DNA of 64,000 bases from Ecytonucleospora hepatopenaei (lineage: Eukaryota; Microsporidia; Enterocytozoonidae), in contig JAPMUG010000006.1 of the NCBI GenBank assembly GCA_026692725.1, forward strand, positions 62,001 to 126,000, read 5' to 3'. Below, piece by piece: positions 47,761-56,499 of this stretch; within the stretch, counting starts at the first letter, position 1, and each line of letters opens with the position of its first letter. A model generated the notes under the pieces. It made no database searches. It saw only the letters and a program-made list of their open reading frames with translations, and had not been told where the DNA came from. The position numbers and the translations under genes are program-made.

Positions 47761-48861
47761 TTATGATAAATCCTTTAATTTCCTCTGTAATATTAAATAT
47801 GAATGCAATTTATTATTTAATAAAAATTTGTATGTATCAATTAAATTCTGCTCTCGATTATTATTCTTATAAAATTTACTTTCTTTATTAAAAGGTATTT
47901 CAAAAATAATCTGCTCTAAGAAATAGAAATATAATTTTATAGGAGTATCACACTGGTCTAGTTCAAATATTTTAAAAGCGTATTCCCTCCCTCTAAGTGA
48001 TTCTTCTTCATTTAAATCCATGTATACATCTAAAAGTGCCCTGTATAAAATTACAAAAGGGTAATGTCTTTTTATGTCCTCATTTTGACTCTCTAAATTT
48101 TTAATAATTTTAGCATCTTCACCAAGATTAAAAAGTTGATAATTTAAATCTCTAAACTGCTCTGAATACTGATACATTAAATTGCTGTTTAAGTTATTTT
48201 TATATGCTATCCTTCCTTCTTTGTTAACAAAATCAATGATTTTGATATACCCCAAGAATAATTCAAAAAGAGAAGTTAGTGGATTCTCTGCAATCAAAGT
48301 TTCATGTTTCATACATTTCTTTAAAATATCCGCATCTTCCAATTCTTCCTTATCAAATTGTTTATTTTCCATATTTTCTCTTAGGAATTTGCCTAAGGTT
48401 TGTTTTTTTCTTTTAAAAATTCTTGTTGTTTTTATTAGGGCGTGTGGGAAATATTCAAGTAAGAAATTAACTCCGTCCTTTACCATTTCACTTGTATTTT
48501 TAGTAAAATCAATTGTAATGTATTTTCCTTTGATTTCTACGGTGTTTTCATTCTCAATATTTAACTTTGTTATTTTATTTTTTATATCTGTTAATAAAGT
48601 AAGAATATCCTTGGTTTCAGTGATTTTTCCAAAGTATAACATTATGTTAGTTAAACTGTATATTTCTTTATATTCTTGTATTTTTTCATTATCATTAAAT
48701 TCTTCTTGTCCATAATTACCAAATAAACTTGTATTGGGTAAACTATAAGCACATAAAGCAATTTTATAATAAAATAACATTAATAAATATAACATATGAA
48801 TATAATCTAATATTAGATAACAATATAATATAAAATAATAATATATATAGTAATATAACAT
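47761..48861 (-). CDS. Secreted family member D
   Basis: 366 residues. The N-terminal 40 residues are a long Tyr/Leu/Ile-rich hydrophobic stretch ending YKIALCAYSLPNTS; initiation at the internal Met (MLFYYKIALC) would give a normal 13-residue signal peptide. A CCCCC run lies about 30 bp before the first ATG. Conserved family parts: VEIKGKYITIDFTKNTSEMV, HYPFVILYRALLDVYMDLNE and LDQCDTPIKLYFYFLEQII. An Arg/Lys segment (TTRIFKRKKQTLGKF) is in the centre. No known family; the intact reference copy of the cluster. Confidence 0.6.
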   Translation of the reverse strand: MLYYYIYYYFILYCYLILDYIHMLYLLMLFYYKIALCAYSLPNTSLFGNYGQEEFNDNEKIQEYKEIYSLTNIMLYFGKITETKDILTLLTDIKNKITKLNIENENTVEIKGKYITIDFTKNTSEMVKDGVNFLLEYFPHALIKTTRIFKRKKQTLGKFLRENMENKQFDKEELEDADILKKCMKHETLIAENPLTSLFELFLGYIKIIDFVNKEGRIAYKNNLNSNLMYQYSEQFRDLNYQLFNLGEDAKIIKNLESQNEDIKRHYPFVILYRALLDVYMDLNEEESLRGREYAFKIFELDQCDTPIKLYFYFLEQIIFEIPFNKESKFYKNNNREQNLIDTYKFLLNNKLHSYLILQRKLKDLS

Positions 48862-49120
48862 AGTATTAATAATAATATAGTATTAGATAAATCAGGGGGT
48901 TGATCATCTTAAGCTTAAATACTATATAAATAGAAAATAATTAAAAAATCAATATTTTATTATCATTAAATTTAAATTATCAAAAATTGTGTTTAAAATA
49001 TGGTTTGTTTATAAATTAATGTATTTTTATTAAAAAAATGTTCTTATATATTTATACATATAATTTTACTTACTATTAATAAATATTTTTTAAAAATTAT
49101 TTTCTACCTTTTTATGCCAT

Positions 49121-50101
49121 ATGTTTATGGATGAATTTATATTTGAAAAACACAAATATTGTTATAACTTTAAGCATTTAGATTTTGATGTTATAAATTA
49201 TGCAAATACTTTAAATATTACTCTAAATGATAATATTAATAACACTTTGTATGATAATATAAATAATTTAAATAATAATGAGATTAATTTAAAAGATTCG
49301 ATTATAAAAATAAAAGAATATATGTATATTTTATCTGCATTTACTTTTTTAAAGATCGATGACAGTAAAATCATAACATACAAATTATGTGGATATGACT
49401 TTGATAAGTTTTTTATTACACATGCTTACATTTATTTTATTGGAAAAGAAAATATTTACTGTACAGAAAAAAGAGGATTCATGGGATTCGAAGTTTCTCC
49501 ACTGCATAAAATACAAAATATAGAAACTTTTTCTGTTTATAACACATGTAAAAACATGTTACTGATAGCTAATCATAAAAATATTGTGATCTTTGATGGT
49601 CCACTTAGGCATGCATATTATCCACTTGATATCCAAAATAAACTTACAGTAGAAGTAAAAGTGGTAAATAACAAAATTATAATTTTTACAGGAAATGGAA
49701 AATGTATTCAAGTTGCTGATTTCAACAACCCTAAAAATTCTTTTGTAACACTTTTTGACTTAAAATGTGATTTAATACAATATGGTGAAAATGAAAAATG
49801 TTCATATATGATAAACATGAGAGGAGAACAGCTATTTTTTACTAAAATTGACATAAATACTAAAAAAACAGTAATAGAATTGGAAATTAAAGATGTTCCT
49901 GTAAATTTTTTAATTTATAAAAATTATGTGATTTTACACCTTAAACAGAATATTGTGATTTTAGACGGTGACTTAAAAATATTAAGAGAAAAACAAGAAT
50001 ATTTTGAAATAAAACAAATAAAAATATTTGATGACCATTTATTTGTATGTTATGAATTTGGTTTAATTGAAGAAATAGATTTGAAAGAAATAGTTAATTA
50101 A
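49121..50101 (+). CDS. Beta-propeller-like protein, unknown
   Basis: 326 residues. Repeated short strand patterns ending in hydrophobic-x-D/G-hydrophobic (CKNMLLIANHKNIVIFDGPL; VVNNKIIIFTGNGKCIQVAD; YKNYVILHLKQNIVILDGDL; FDDHLFVCYEFGLIEEIDL) suggest a degenerate WD40-type or similar beta-propeller of five or more blades. An Asn-rich segment sits at residues 30-55. No signal peptide. It could be a ribosome-biogenesis or transport WD protein, but nothing specific is visible. Confidence 0.5.
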   Translation: MFMDEFIFEKHKYCYNFKHLDFDVINYANTLNITLNDNINNTLYDNINNLNNNEINLKDSIIKIKEYMYILSAFTFLKIDDSKIITYKLCGYDFDKFFITHAYIYFIGKENIYCTEKRGFMGFEVSPLHKIQNIETFSVYNTCKNMLLIANHKNIVIFDGPLRHAYYPLDIQNKLTVEVKVVNNKIIIFTGNGKCIQVADFNNPKNSFVTLFDLKCDLIQYGENEKCSYMINMRGEQLFFTKIDINTKKTVIELEIKDVPVNFLIYKNYVILHLKQNIVILDGDLKILREKQEYFEIKQIKIFDDHLFVCYEFGLIEEIDLKEIVN

Positions 50102-50197
50102 AAATATTGACTTATTGATTAATATTTATTTGTTTGTAAAAAATATAATTATAAATAAATATAAAATGTAATTTAAAATTATAAAATAATAAATTTA

Positions 50198-50596
50198 TTA
50201 GTTTTCACTTCTCTTTGCTGCCTTACGCATATTACGTGCCATTGTTCCAAATATCTTAACTCTTTTCTTCCTTGCATCCTTCCTCTGCTTCCTTGCAATC
50301 TTTGTTTTTTCTTCTCCTGTTATTTTCTTCAAAACATATGGAAGTACAGTTGATTTCATTAATGCTACGTCTGAGTACAAATGAGCCTTTGCCATAGTTT
50401 CATTTATCCCAAAGCCTGTTTTCATGTCAAAAACCCTGATTTGTTCCACTGGAATTGAATAATTGGTGCTCAATTCTTTCCTAATAGTTTCCCTATTTGG
50501 AGTAGCTTGTTTTGAATGCCTAATACTTAAATCAATTTCCTTTCTATTAAATATGCAATTTGCAAAAGATTTGGTTACTTTAAGTTGCAATGCCAT
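50198..50596 (-). CDS. RPS24: 40S ribosomal protein eS24
   Basis: 132 residues, the usual length. Family features: LKVTKSFANCIFNRKEIDLSI, HSKQATPNRETIRKELSTNY, IRVFDMKTGFGINETMAKAH (family 'i-vf-~rt-fG-gkt-G-a-iYd'), then a Lys/Arg-rich tail KQRKDARKKRVKIFGTMARN. A CCC motif precedes the ATG (TTTACCCACAGAATGG). Component of the small ribosomal subunit. Confidence 0.96.
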   Translation of the reverse strand: MALQLKVTKSFANCIFNRKEIDLSIRHSKQATPNRETIRKELSTNYSIPVEQIRVFDMKTGFGINETMAKAHLYSDVALMKSTVLPYVLKKITGEEKTKIARKQRKDARKKRVKIFGTMARNMRKAAKRSEN

Positions 50597-50795
50597 TCTG
50601 TGGGTAAAAATTTTTTAAAAAGATTTTTTCCCTAATAAAAGTTATTAAGCATAAATATATTCTATAAATATTTTATAAATTTATTATATAAATATTCTAT
50701 AAATTTATTTTATAAGATATTCTTGTTTAATTTTAAATTATATCTGCCTTTAAACAATAGTTAATAAAGATTAATAAAGTATATTTAATAATTTG

Positions 50796-51020
50796 TTATA
50801 AATTTTCTTTTTCATATTTTTTAACTAATTCTTGTGTCTTTCTTATGCCTTCTTTTGCAGAACTTTCATCTTTGTTTTGTAATTTACACATTAATAAATC
50901 TAAAACATAATAAGCATATAACCTTTCTATTTGTGTGTTAAAATCTTCAGAACAATTATTTCTGTCTTCCATTTCTATTTCATCCAAAAGATTGTCCATT
51001 TCTTTAAGCAATTCTTCCAT
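50796..51020 (-). CDS. Small helical protein, possibly C1D/Lrp1-like
   Basis: 74 residues. ELLKEMDNLLDEIEMEDRNN is followed by IERLYAYYVLDLLMCKLQN and GIRKTQELVKKYEKE. This vaguely follows the C1D/Lrp1 (Rrp47) pattern 'aKl---yaYaiNSLfw-yLk--G ... h-v--EleRvk-Ym-K', an exosome cofactor. The protein is much shorter than the family and the evidence is weak; it may be something else. Confidence 0.35.
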   Translation of the reverse strand: MEELLKEMDNLLDEIEMEDRNNCSEDFNTQIERLYAYYVLDLLMCKLQNKDESSAKEGIRKTQELVKKYEKENL

Positions 51021-51258
51021 ATATTTTAAAAGTTTATTTTATGTAAGTTTAACTTGTAATTTAAGATATTTTTGTGTCTATTTTTATTATAATATAAAAG
51101 TAAGTTTAAATTTGTAATGTTAATTAATATGAAATTATAGTTTTAAGTATATTTAAAGTTAAAGTGGTTAAGTATATTAATAATTTATAATAATTAAGTA
51201 TAATTTATAAAATAAATAAAATATAAATCTTATAGCAAATATTTTGTGGGTAAATAAA

Positions 51259-51704
51259 TTATTTTTTATTTTCTTCCTGTTTAACTTTTGCAATAAAAGC
51301 TTTTTTGTCGTTTTTAAGAAGATTTGCTGCGTCTATGTCAAAAGGATCTTCGTATGATACGTCTGTAAAGGTATCTATGGTACTTACTACAATACTGTTT
51401 AGATCGTAAGAGGGGGACCACCCTAATCGTAAAATATTAAGGCAGACAGATCCTTTGTATTTTTCCTCTTTTTTTATTTCGTAAATGTTAGGGTGGTAGG
51501 TTCTTGTCAAGCAATAAAGTTTTGGAGATTGAAAAGGATAATTTTCAGAGCAAATACATTCAAATTTATATGTATTATTGTATATTTCATTGTTTACTGT
51601 TATTTCAAAGAAAAAGTAAGATTGTTAAGCTTAAAGTTTAAATCCTTTAAAAGTAGATTTTCTACGTCTTTTTTAAGTCTAAAACGAGCAAAAGAATTTT
51701 CCAT
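51259..51704 (-). pseudogene. UBC12: Ubc12-like ubiquitin/NEDD8-conjugating enzyme with a one-base frameshift
   Basis: The ATG at 51704 (MENSFARFRLKKDVENLLL) has a GGG motif upstream (AAGGGTATTTTTACAATGG). The frame reads to LNNLTFS, then meets a stop; one extra T near 51610-51616 (TTTTTCTTTG) would join it to FEITVNNEIYNNTYKFECIC, YPFQSPKLYCLTRTYHPNIY and GSVCLNILRLGWSPSYDLNS. YHPN (HPN motif), the catalytic Cys in GSVCLNIL and the W-P-x loop are intact, and the CLNIL-x-x-x-W-x-P form is typical of Ubc12, the NEDD8 E2. Total 148 residues if joined, a normal E2 size. Break is either a read error or recent decay. Confidence 0.7.
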
Positions 51705-51895
51705 TGTAAAAATACCCTTAAAATATTTATAAGGTAATTTTTAGTAAAAAAAATAAGTTTAGAATTATATTGATATAAATTAAATATTGTGTGTATAGCG
51801 TGATTTAGATTGATATTTTATTGATATAAATTAATTAATTTTTACATATTTGAGTTATTAAAAAAGTGTAAAAAATATTTTTAATTAACGGTAAA

Positions 51896-52171
51896 ATGGC
51901 AAATGATTTAAAAAATATTTTAATTGTTGCAAAAAATGCACATCAATTTGAAAATTACGTGATACCTGGTGTTAATGTAGATGTTATTGGTAGGGATGTT
52001 AAATATGATTTGGTAATTTATACAGATATTGTATTTTCTCTAAATCTTAAGCACTGTAAGTCAATTTCTGATGCTGAAATATGGTTTGAGAGAAAAGAAG
52101 AAATGACAAATACAATCATTTCTAATGCAATTGATCATTATAAAAAATGTGAAAAGAGATTGGGTAAGTAG
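51896..52171 (+). CDS. Small protein, unknown
   Basis: 91 residues. MANDLKNILIVAKNAHQFEN has a beta-strand/helix look (LKNILIVAKN; YDLVIYTDIVFSL) and the rest is charged and helical. No signal peptide or membrane segment. A GGTAAAATGG start context but no CCC motif. No family recognised. Confidence 0.45.
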   Translation: MANDLKNILIVAKNAHQFENYVIPGVNVDVIGRDVKYDLVIYTDIVFSLNLKHCKSISDAEIWFERKEEMTNTIISNAIDHYKKCEKRLGK

Positions 52172-52288
52172 CTTAAGGTAATGTTTTTTATGATTATAAA
52201 AAACTTGTGTCAATAAATTTTAAAATTTTAAATTTTCACCCGTTTAAAAAAATTAAAAAAACTAAAATATAAAAAAGTTTATAAGAGA

Positions 52289-52552
52289 ATGGGAAAAAAT
52301 AAAAAATTAGAAAAAGGCAAAGAATTTGCGGAGTTGCTAGAATTACATAACAAAATAAAAGATTTAGAACTGCAAAGGAAAATATTACAAGTAAAATTGT
52401 TTAAGAATGAAACAAACTATTTAAATCTTACAAAGGGACACCCAATAACAAAGGATTGTGATTTTTATATAAATGGAAAATCAGAAAAAAAGAATGATGA
52501 CTTTGATAATGGTTTACGAATATTTGCACTTGATTATCCTGGACAAAGTTGA
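52289..52552 (+). CDS. EAF6: EAF6-like histone acetyltransferase subunit
   Basis: 87 residues. ELLELHNKIKDLELQRKILQ is the conserved coiled coil, and LFKNETNYLNLTKGHPITKD with CDFYINGK matches 'E--YL-eT-~~GNiikGFd-Yl'. The end, NGLRIFALDYPGQS, matches 'd-~RiFSlSS'. Eaf6 is a small shared subunit of NuA4 and NuA3 acetyltransferases. The core is intact and the extensions found in other species are missing. Confidence 0.7.
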   Translation: MGKNKKLEKGKEFAELLELHNKIKDLELQRKILQVKLFKNETNYLNLTKGHPITKDCDFYINGKSEKKNDDFDNGLRIFALDYPGQS

Positions 52553-52760
52553 TTTTAGAATATAAAAATATTATAAGGTTTAAATAAAATAAGATATAAT
52601 TTTTGTTTTAAAAAAGATGGTATATTAAATTATATAAAACTATTTAAAAATGATTAACACTTATCTGTATTTAATTTAGATAAAAAAGTCTAAAATAAAT
52701 TAATGTTAAAAAATAAAATTTTAATTTTTAAATATGTCTTTTGCATAGAGTTTTATGCTG

Positions 52761-53360
52761 TTAATCGTTTGACGTATTCCAAAATATATCCCATAAAGTT
52801 GCTCTTCTTTCTGTTTTTGGTATGTTATTTTTAAAATTTATTACCATCAGATTGTCAAAATATGAATCTTCATTGTACATCCTTGTAAAATCAAACACAT
52901 CCAAATATCCTTTTTGACCCAAATCATACAATTTTAAAACTTCTTCTATTTCTTCTTTATTTTCAGGTAGACCCAATAATCTCTGAATTTCTTTTAAAAC
53001 ACCATAACACAATTTATGATCCTTGTTTAAATCAAATAATGAAAATAAAAAATTAATTCTTTTTGTTTGTTCTGTTTTTATGTGAAATATACGCATAAAA
53101 TCCAAAAAATATGCAAAATTCATCTTTTCGTATTCAAGCACATTCTCTTCTATATAATTTAAAATAAGTGTCTTTAGTGGATTGCTAGAAAATTCTGGGA
53201 TCATCTCAAATTCTGCGTATGTTAAATGTCCAGCCTTGTATTTATCCAAATATACAAATCTATCAAACAAATACAATATTTCTTCTTTGCAAAAAACAGT
53301 GTTTGATACTAAATATTCTATTTCTTCGTCGTTTAGTTTGTCCAGGAAGAAATTAAACAT
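52761..53360 (-). CDS. CNB1: Calcineurin B-like EF-hand protein
   Basis: 199 residues, four EF-hand-like units in the calcineurin-B/CHP order. CKEEILYLFDRFVYLDKYKA with GHLTYAEFEMIPEFSSNPLK matches 'fs--Ei--L--RFkkLDkd-sG-ls--Ef--iPel--NPl'. LFSLFDLNKDHKLCYGVLKE and VLKLYDLGQKGYLDVFDFTR are hands 3 and 4. Several calcium ligands are replaced (YLDKYKAGHLT, DLGQKGYL), so calcium affinity is probably reduced at some sites. No clear N-myristoylation Gly (starts MFNF). Regulatory subunit of a phosphatase is the likely role. Confidence 0.75.
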   Translation of the reverse strand: MFNFFLDKLNDEEIEYLVSNTVFCKEEILYLFDRFVYLDKYKAGHLTYAEFEMIPEFSSNPLKTLILNYIEENVLEYEKMNFAYFLDFMRIFHIKTEQTKRINFLFSLFDLNKDHKLCYGVLKEIQRLLGLPENKEEIEEVLKLYDLGQKGYLDVFDFTRMYNEDSYFDNLMVINFKNNIPKTERRATLWDIFWNTSND

Positions 53361-53495
53361 TTTAAGGATAAAAATAAACTTTTAAGTTTTTTTCCTAAAC
53401 TTTAAATTATTGATTGTGTAATAATTAATAATTTAATATTTTTATACATTTATTTGTTTAAAATGCATTGATTTAATGTTTAAAATTTAATTAAT

Positions 53496-54107
53496 TTATT
53501 CTACATAATCTAAATCTTCAGGTATCTGAAAATTTTTATTAAAATCATTTTTATCAATGTTTAGCTTATTACATACGTGTGACTGTAATGTATAAATATC
53601 ATCTGTAAATCTGTTAATGTCATTTTTATACTGCTTAACAACATTTTTTAATTCTTCAAATTGTTCCTTTGAATATTTTCCAGCCAAATTTTTTATTTTT
53701 TCAAGCTCTGCCTTTTTAGTTTTCAAACGCGTATATTCCTTAACAAGTGCCCGTCTTTCTTCTGTGTCTTGTCTTTTGTTTTTCATTTCAGTTATTTCTT
53801 CCTTTATCTTTTTGTTTTCTCTTAAAAGATCATTGTTTTCATCTGTTGTTTTTTCAATCTTACATTGTGTAGCATGTTCTTTTTCAAACAAAAACTTCCA
53901 GTAATAATTTGAAGTTCCACATTTTTCTACATTTATTTTACACTCATTTTGTAAATTTGTTAAAAGATCTTTAACCAACATTGCACTGATGTTGCATTGT
54001 TTGGGTATCTTTTTTTCTAATTCTTTTATAACGTAAACATCAGAAGTTGATGTAAAAAATTCAATAATTTTTTGTAGTTTTTCTTCAGTTGATACTCTTT
54101 TAGCCAT
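53496..54107 (-). CDS. MND1: Meiotic nuclear division protein 1
   Basis: 203 residues, the normal length. The N-terminal winged helix reads RVSTEEKLQKIIEFFTSTSD, VYVIKELEKKIPKQCNIS and MLVKDLLTNLQNECKINVEK, then CGTSNYYWKF (family 'GlS-eEKr-~ml-if-es-dff-lKelEk-aPK-kgi--~sVKdvlq-LvDd-lV--ekiGtsnyyWsFPS'). The rest is coiled coil. Mnd1 pairs with Hop2 to help Dmc1/Rad51 strand exchange in meiosis. Its retention supports a sexual or parasexual cycle. Confidence 0.93.
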   Translation of the reverse strand: MAKRVSTEEKLQKIIEFFTSTSDVYVIKELEKKIPKQCNISAMLVKDLLTNLQNECKINVEKCGTSNYYWKFLFEKEHATQCKIEKTTDENNDLLRENKKIKEEITEMKNKRQDTEERRALVKEYTRLKTKKAELEKIKNLAGKYSKEQFEELKNVVKQYKNDINRFTDDIYTLQSHVCNKLNIDKNDFNKNFQIPEDLDYVE

Positions 54108-54377
54108 TGTATAAAAGCTTTATAAAATATTTCCTAAATTGTTGTTTGTTATTTTGTAATCTTTACTTTTAACTTTCTCAGATAATGTTTAAAATGTTTT
54201 CTTTAACGTAATTTCTTAGACAAATTTTAAAATGTTTTCTGTTATTGTTTAAAATCTTAGGGTCGTTAGAATTTTAAATTTTTAAAAATCATTAAGAAAA
54301 ATTCCTTAATAACGTTAGTATAAACATAAAAATATTTTAAAGTTGAATAAAATTTTATTTATGTAGCATAAACACGT

Positions 54378-54590
54378 TTATTGTGCCTGTTGCTCTTTCT
54401 TTGCTAAGTGTGCCAAATTATTGTTTAATCTAACTCTTCCTTTTCCTTCAAACCATCCTAATTCTGTACGTTTGTTGAACTTCCTTCTAATTGCAGCTGC
54501 TCCTGTTTTCTTTCTTGGCTTTTCTGTTTTTGCTACTTGAGGTGTCTGTCCCTTAACTTTTCCTGCTCTGTTAATTGAAATTGCTCCCAT
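54378..54590 (-). CDS. RPS30: 40S ribosomal protein eS30
   Basis: 70 residues from ATG 54590 ([20 protein letters not shown]). This start is chosen because CCC lies just upstream (TTTGCCCTTATTCATGG). [20 protein letters not shown] and [13 protein letters not shown] match eS30 'aGKVrgQTPkV-kqekkkkktGRakrR-qyNrRf'. No ubiquitin-like fusion partner is present. The tail is unusual ([20 protein letters not shown]), longer than in most eukaryotes. Confidence 0.9.
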   Translation of the reverse strand: MGAISINRAGKVKGQTPQVAKTEKPRKKTGAAAIRRKFNKRTELGWFEGKGRVRLNNNLAHLAKKEQQAQ

Positions 54591-54629
54591 GAATAAGGGC
54601 AAATTTTGTAAAAAATATTTTTTTGTTTT

Positions 54630-55397
54630 TTATACCAAAAAATCAATGTGTATGCGTGTGTATGTGTTCTGGTTTTCTTTAAATGTAATCGTTACTACCA
54701 TGCAATTTTCATAAACTTCGAAAACAACAAGTTTAACATGTGTTTTTATTGAAAGAATATTTTTTATCCACTGGTTATTGCACTCAAATTCAAACTTTCC
54801 TGCCATGATGTATTCTATTTCTATTTTAGTTTGTTCTTCATGCTGATGAGTTGTGTTTATAATGGTAAGCTTTTCATCAAAAATGTATTTTGTTTTTTCT
54901 GTGTAAAAATAATTTAAAATTTCAACATCAATCATAAACTCAATCACAACATTACCATGGTCGTGTTTTTCTTCTGGTAAGGTAATTTCTAGGAAAGGAG
55001 AAATTATGCAATTTTCTGTATTTTCATATAAAAAGTCTATGGTTAAAGAATCTTCTGTGTTATTTTTCTTTTCGTAAAATTCTCTAATTATATTGCATGA
55101 AATTATACTATAATCGTGTTCTTTATCATTTAAAAAGATTATTTGATCAGAAATGCCGCATGAAAACCTTTCAAATGACTTTAATATAAATAAGAATACA
55201 TTTGTATCTATTCCAAATGATGCTTTTTCTTCAATGTCAAATTCTTCTTTTTTAAAAATAAATTGCAGCGTAAAAATACCATGGGATTCTATTTTAAACT
55301 CTTTTTTATCTGCAAAAAAATGCAGTTGTTTGGTTCCTTTAAAAATATCAAGCAATTCTGTTGTGTTTTCAGAAAATTTAAAATTTAAAAAAATCAT
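54630..55397 (-). CDS. DNA sliding-clamp-like protein, possible 9-1-1 complex subunit
   Basis: 255 residues, the size of PCNA or Hus1/Rad1. The spacing of hydrophobic strands and segments such as ELLDIFKGTKQLHFFADKKE, FGIDTNVFLFILKSFERF and NQWIKNILSIKTHVKLVVFE with NCMVVTITFKEN look like the two-domain clamp fold, including the 'gi--n-f---l' helix and the domain-2 'fL-s---~-~v-l-i--n-~l-i'. It lacks PCNA signature residues, so Hus1 or Rad1 is more likely. Assignment by eye only. It starts 18 bp from the divergent kinase gene. Confidence 0.35.
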   Translation of the reverse strand: MIFLNFKFSENTTELLDIFKGTKQLHFFADKKEFKIESHGIFTLQFIFKKEEFDIEEKASFGIDTNVFLFILKSFERFSCGISDQIIFLNDKEHDYSIISCNIIREFYEKKNNTEDSLTIDFLYENTENCIISPFLEITLPEEKHDHGNVVIEFMIDVEILNYFYTEKTKYIFDEKLTIINTTHQHEEQTKIEIEYIMAGKFEFECNNQWIKNILSIKTHVKLVVFEVYENCMVVTITFKENQNTYTRIHIDFLV

Positions 55398-55415
55398 AAA
55401 TTTTTATACAGCCCT
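55398..55415. promoter_or_regulatory. 18-bp divergent interval with CCC motif
   Basis: The whole gap between two divergent ATGs (55397 minus, 55416 plus) is 18 bp: AAATTTTTATACAGCCCT. It holds a TATA-like word and CCC two to four bases before the plus-strand start. Any further promoter element must lie inside the coding sequence of the opposite gene. Confidence 0.45.
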
Positions 55416-56282
55416 ATGAAAGTTTCTCAAAGAAATAAAAGTGAAGAGAGCTTTGCAAATGTAGGTGGAAGTATAAGAGATTATAAGTTTATTAGTAAAA
55501 TAAGTCAAGGAACATATGGTAAAGTTGATTTATATGAAAAAGATGGCAAGCAGTATGCTATAAAGGCATTTACAAATAAAAAAATGGGTGTATTGCACTT
55601 AACAACTGCAAGAGAACTTAAAGCATTAACAAATCTAAAAAAATGCAAATATTTGATTACTCTTGAAAAGGTTGTTTTTTCTGATAAAGAAATTTTAGCA
55701 ATTTTTCCATATTGTAGTACGAGTTTAACTGATAAAAAGTATGATTGTGTTTCAGATTTGGTTGAGCATTTTAAACAAATTGTCATGGGCATACAAGAAA
55801 TACATGCACATGGTTATCTACACAGGGATTTAAAATCAAGCAATATTATGATAGATTCAAACAATAAAATACGAATAATTGATTTTGGAATGACAAGAAG
55901 TGTTCAGCCACTCATGACTTCCATGGTTACTACTTTATGGTATAGAGCACCTGAATTATTAGAACATGGGAGCAAAAATATTTATGCAAAATACAGTTAT
56001 AAAATTGATATTTGGTCTTTGGGAATTATTTTGATGGAAATGCTATTAGGTTATCCACCTTGTAAGACAAATTGTGAAATTGAACAGCTTAAAATTTACA
56101 AAAGAGATCTGGTCGATTTAAATATAAAATATTATTTTCTACCTGAAAAAGCAAAAGATTTGTTAAACAAAATACTTCAATTTGAACCAGAAAAACGATT
56201 CACATTGGAAGATATTTTAAATCATGATTTTTGTACAATAAAACAAACAGAAAAAATGACATATTTTAATTTACCTGAGTAA
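55416..56282 (+). CDS. CDK-like serine/threonine protein kinase
   Basis: 288 residues, one kinase domain. Glycine loop SQGTYGKVDLYE (30-41), Lys in YAIKAF (K50), helix C HLTTARELKALTNL (Glu67) in place of PSTAIRE, catalytic loop HRDLKSSNIM (136-145), DFGMTR (156-161), and activation loop TTLWYRAPELL (172-182), which is a CDK-type sequence with a Thr before LWYRAPE. Later IDIWSLGIILMEMLLGYPP is the D-W-S-G segment. The CMGC features and size suggest a CDK (cell-cycle or transcriptional, e.g. CDK9/11-like), but the cyclin-binding helix is divergent so no subtype is assigned. A CCC motif precedes the ATG. Confidence 0.88.
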   Translation: MKVSQRNKSEESFANVGGSIRDYKFISKISQGTYGKVDLYEKDGKQYAIKAFTNKKMGVLHLTTARELKALTNLKKCKYLITLEKVVFSDKEILAIFPYCSTSLTDKKYDCVSDLVEHFKQIVMGIQEIHAHGYLHRDLKSSNIMIDSNNKIRIIDFGMTRSVQPLMTSMVTTLWYRAPELLEHGSKNIYAKYSYKIDIWSLGIILMEMLLGYPPCKTNCEIEQLKIYKRDLVDLNIKYYFLPEKAKDLLNKILQFEPEKRFTLEDILNHDFCTIKQTEKMTYFNLPE

Positions 56283-56499
56283 ATTTACTATTTTATATAA
56301 TAATAAAATTATAGTTTGTGTTTTTATATGTAAATTTGTCCTTGTTGTGTTATTATATGTAAATTATAGCTTAATTATATATATAAATTTATTTACAGTA
56401 TGGCTTAATTAATTCTTTATTTGAAATTTTACAAAGAGAAAATTTTTTATTTGAAAATTAGGTCAAAATATTCATTTATATTTTTTAAAAAATTTTTGC

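Noticed and set aside
48182..48715. Plus-strand 177-codon frame
   Set aside because: Antisense to secreted member D; composition is the mirror of its Glu/Lys/Asn-rich sequence and it has no family motif.
51600..51640. A short spliceosomal intron in the Ubc12-like gene
   Set aside because: The AACAG near the junction is intron-like, but there is no 5' GTAAG-type site at a position that would restore the frame; a one-base indel in a T-run explains it better.
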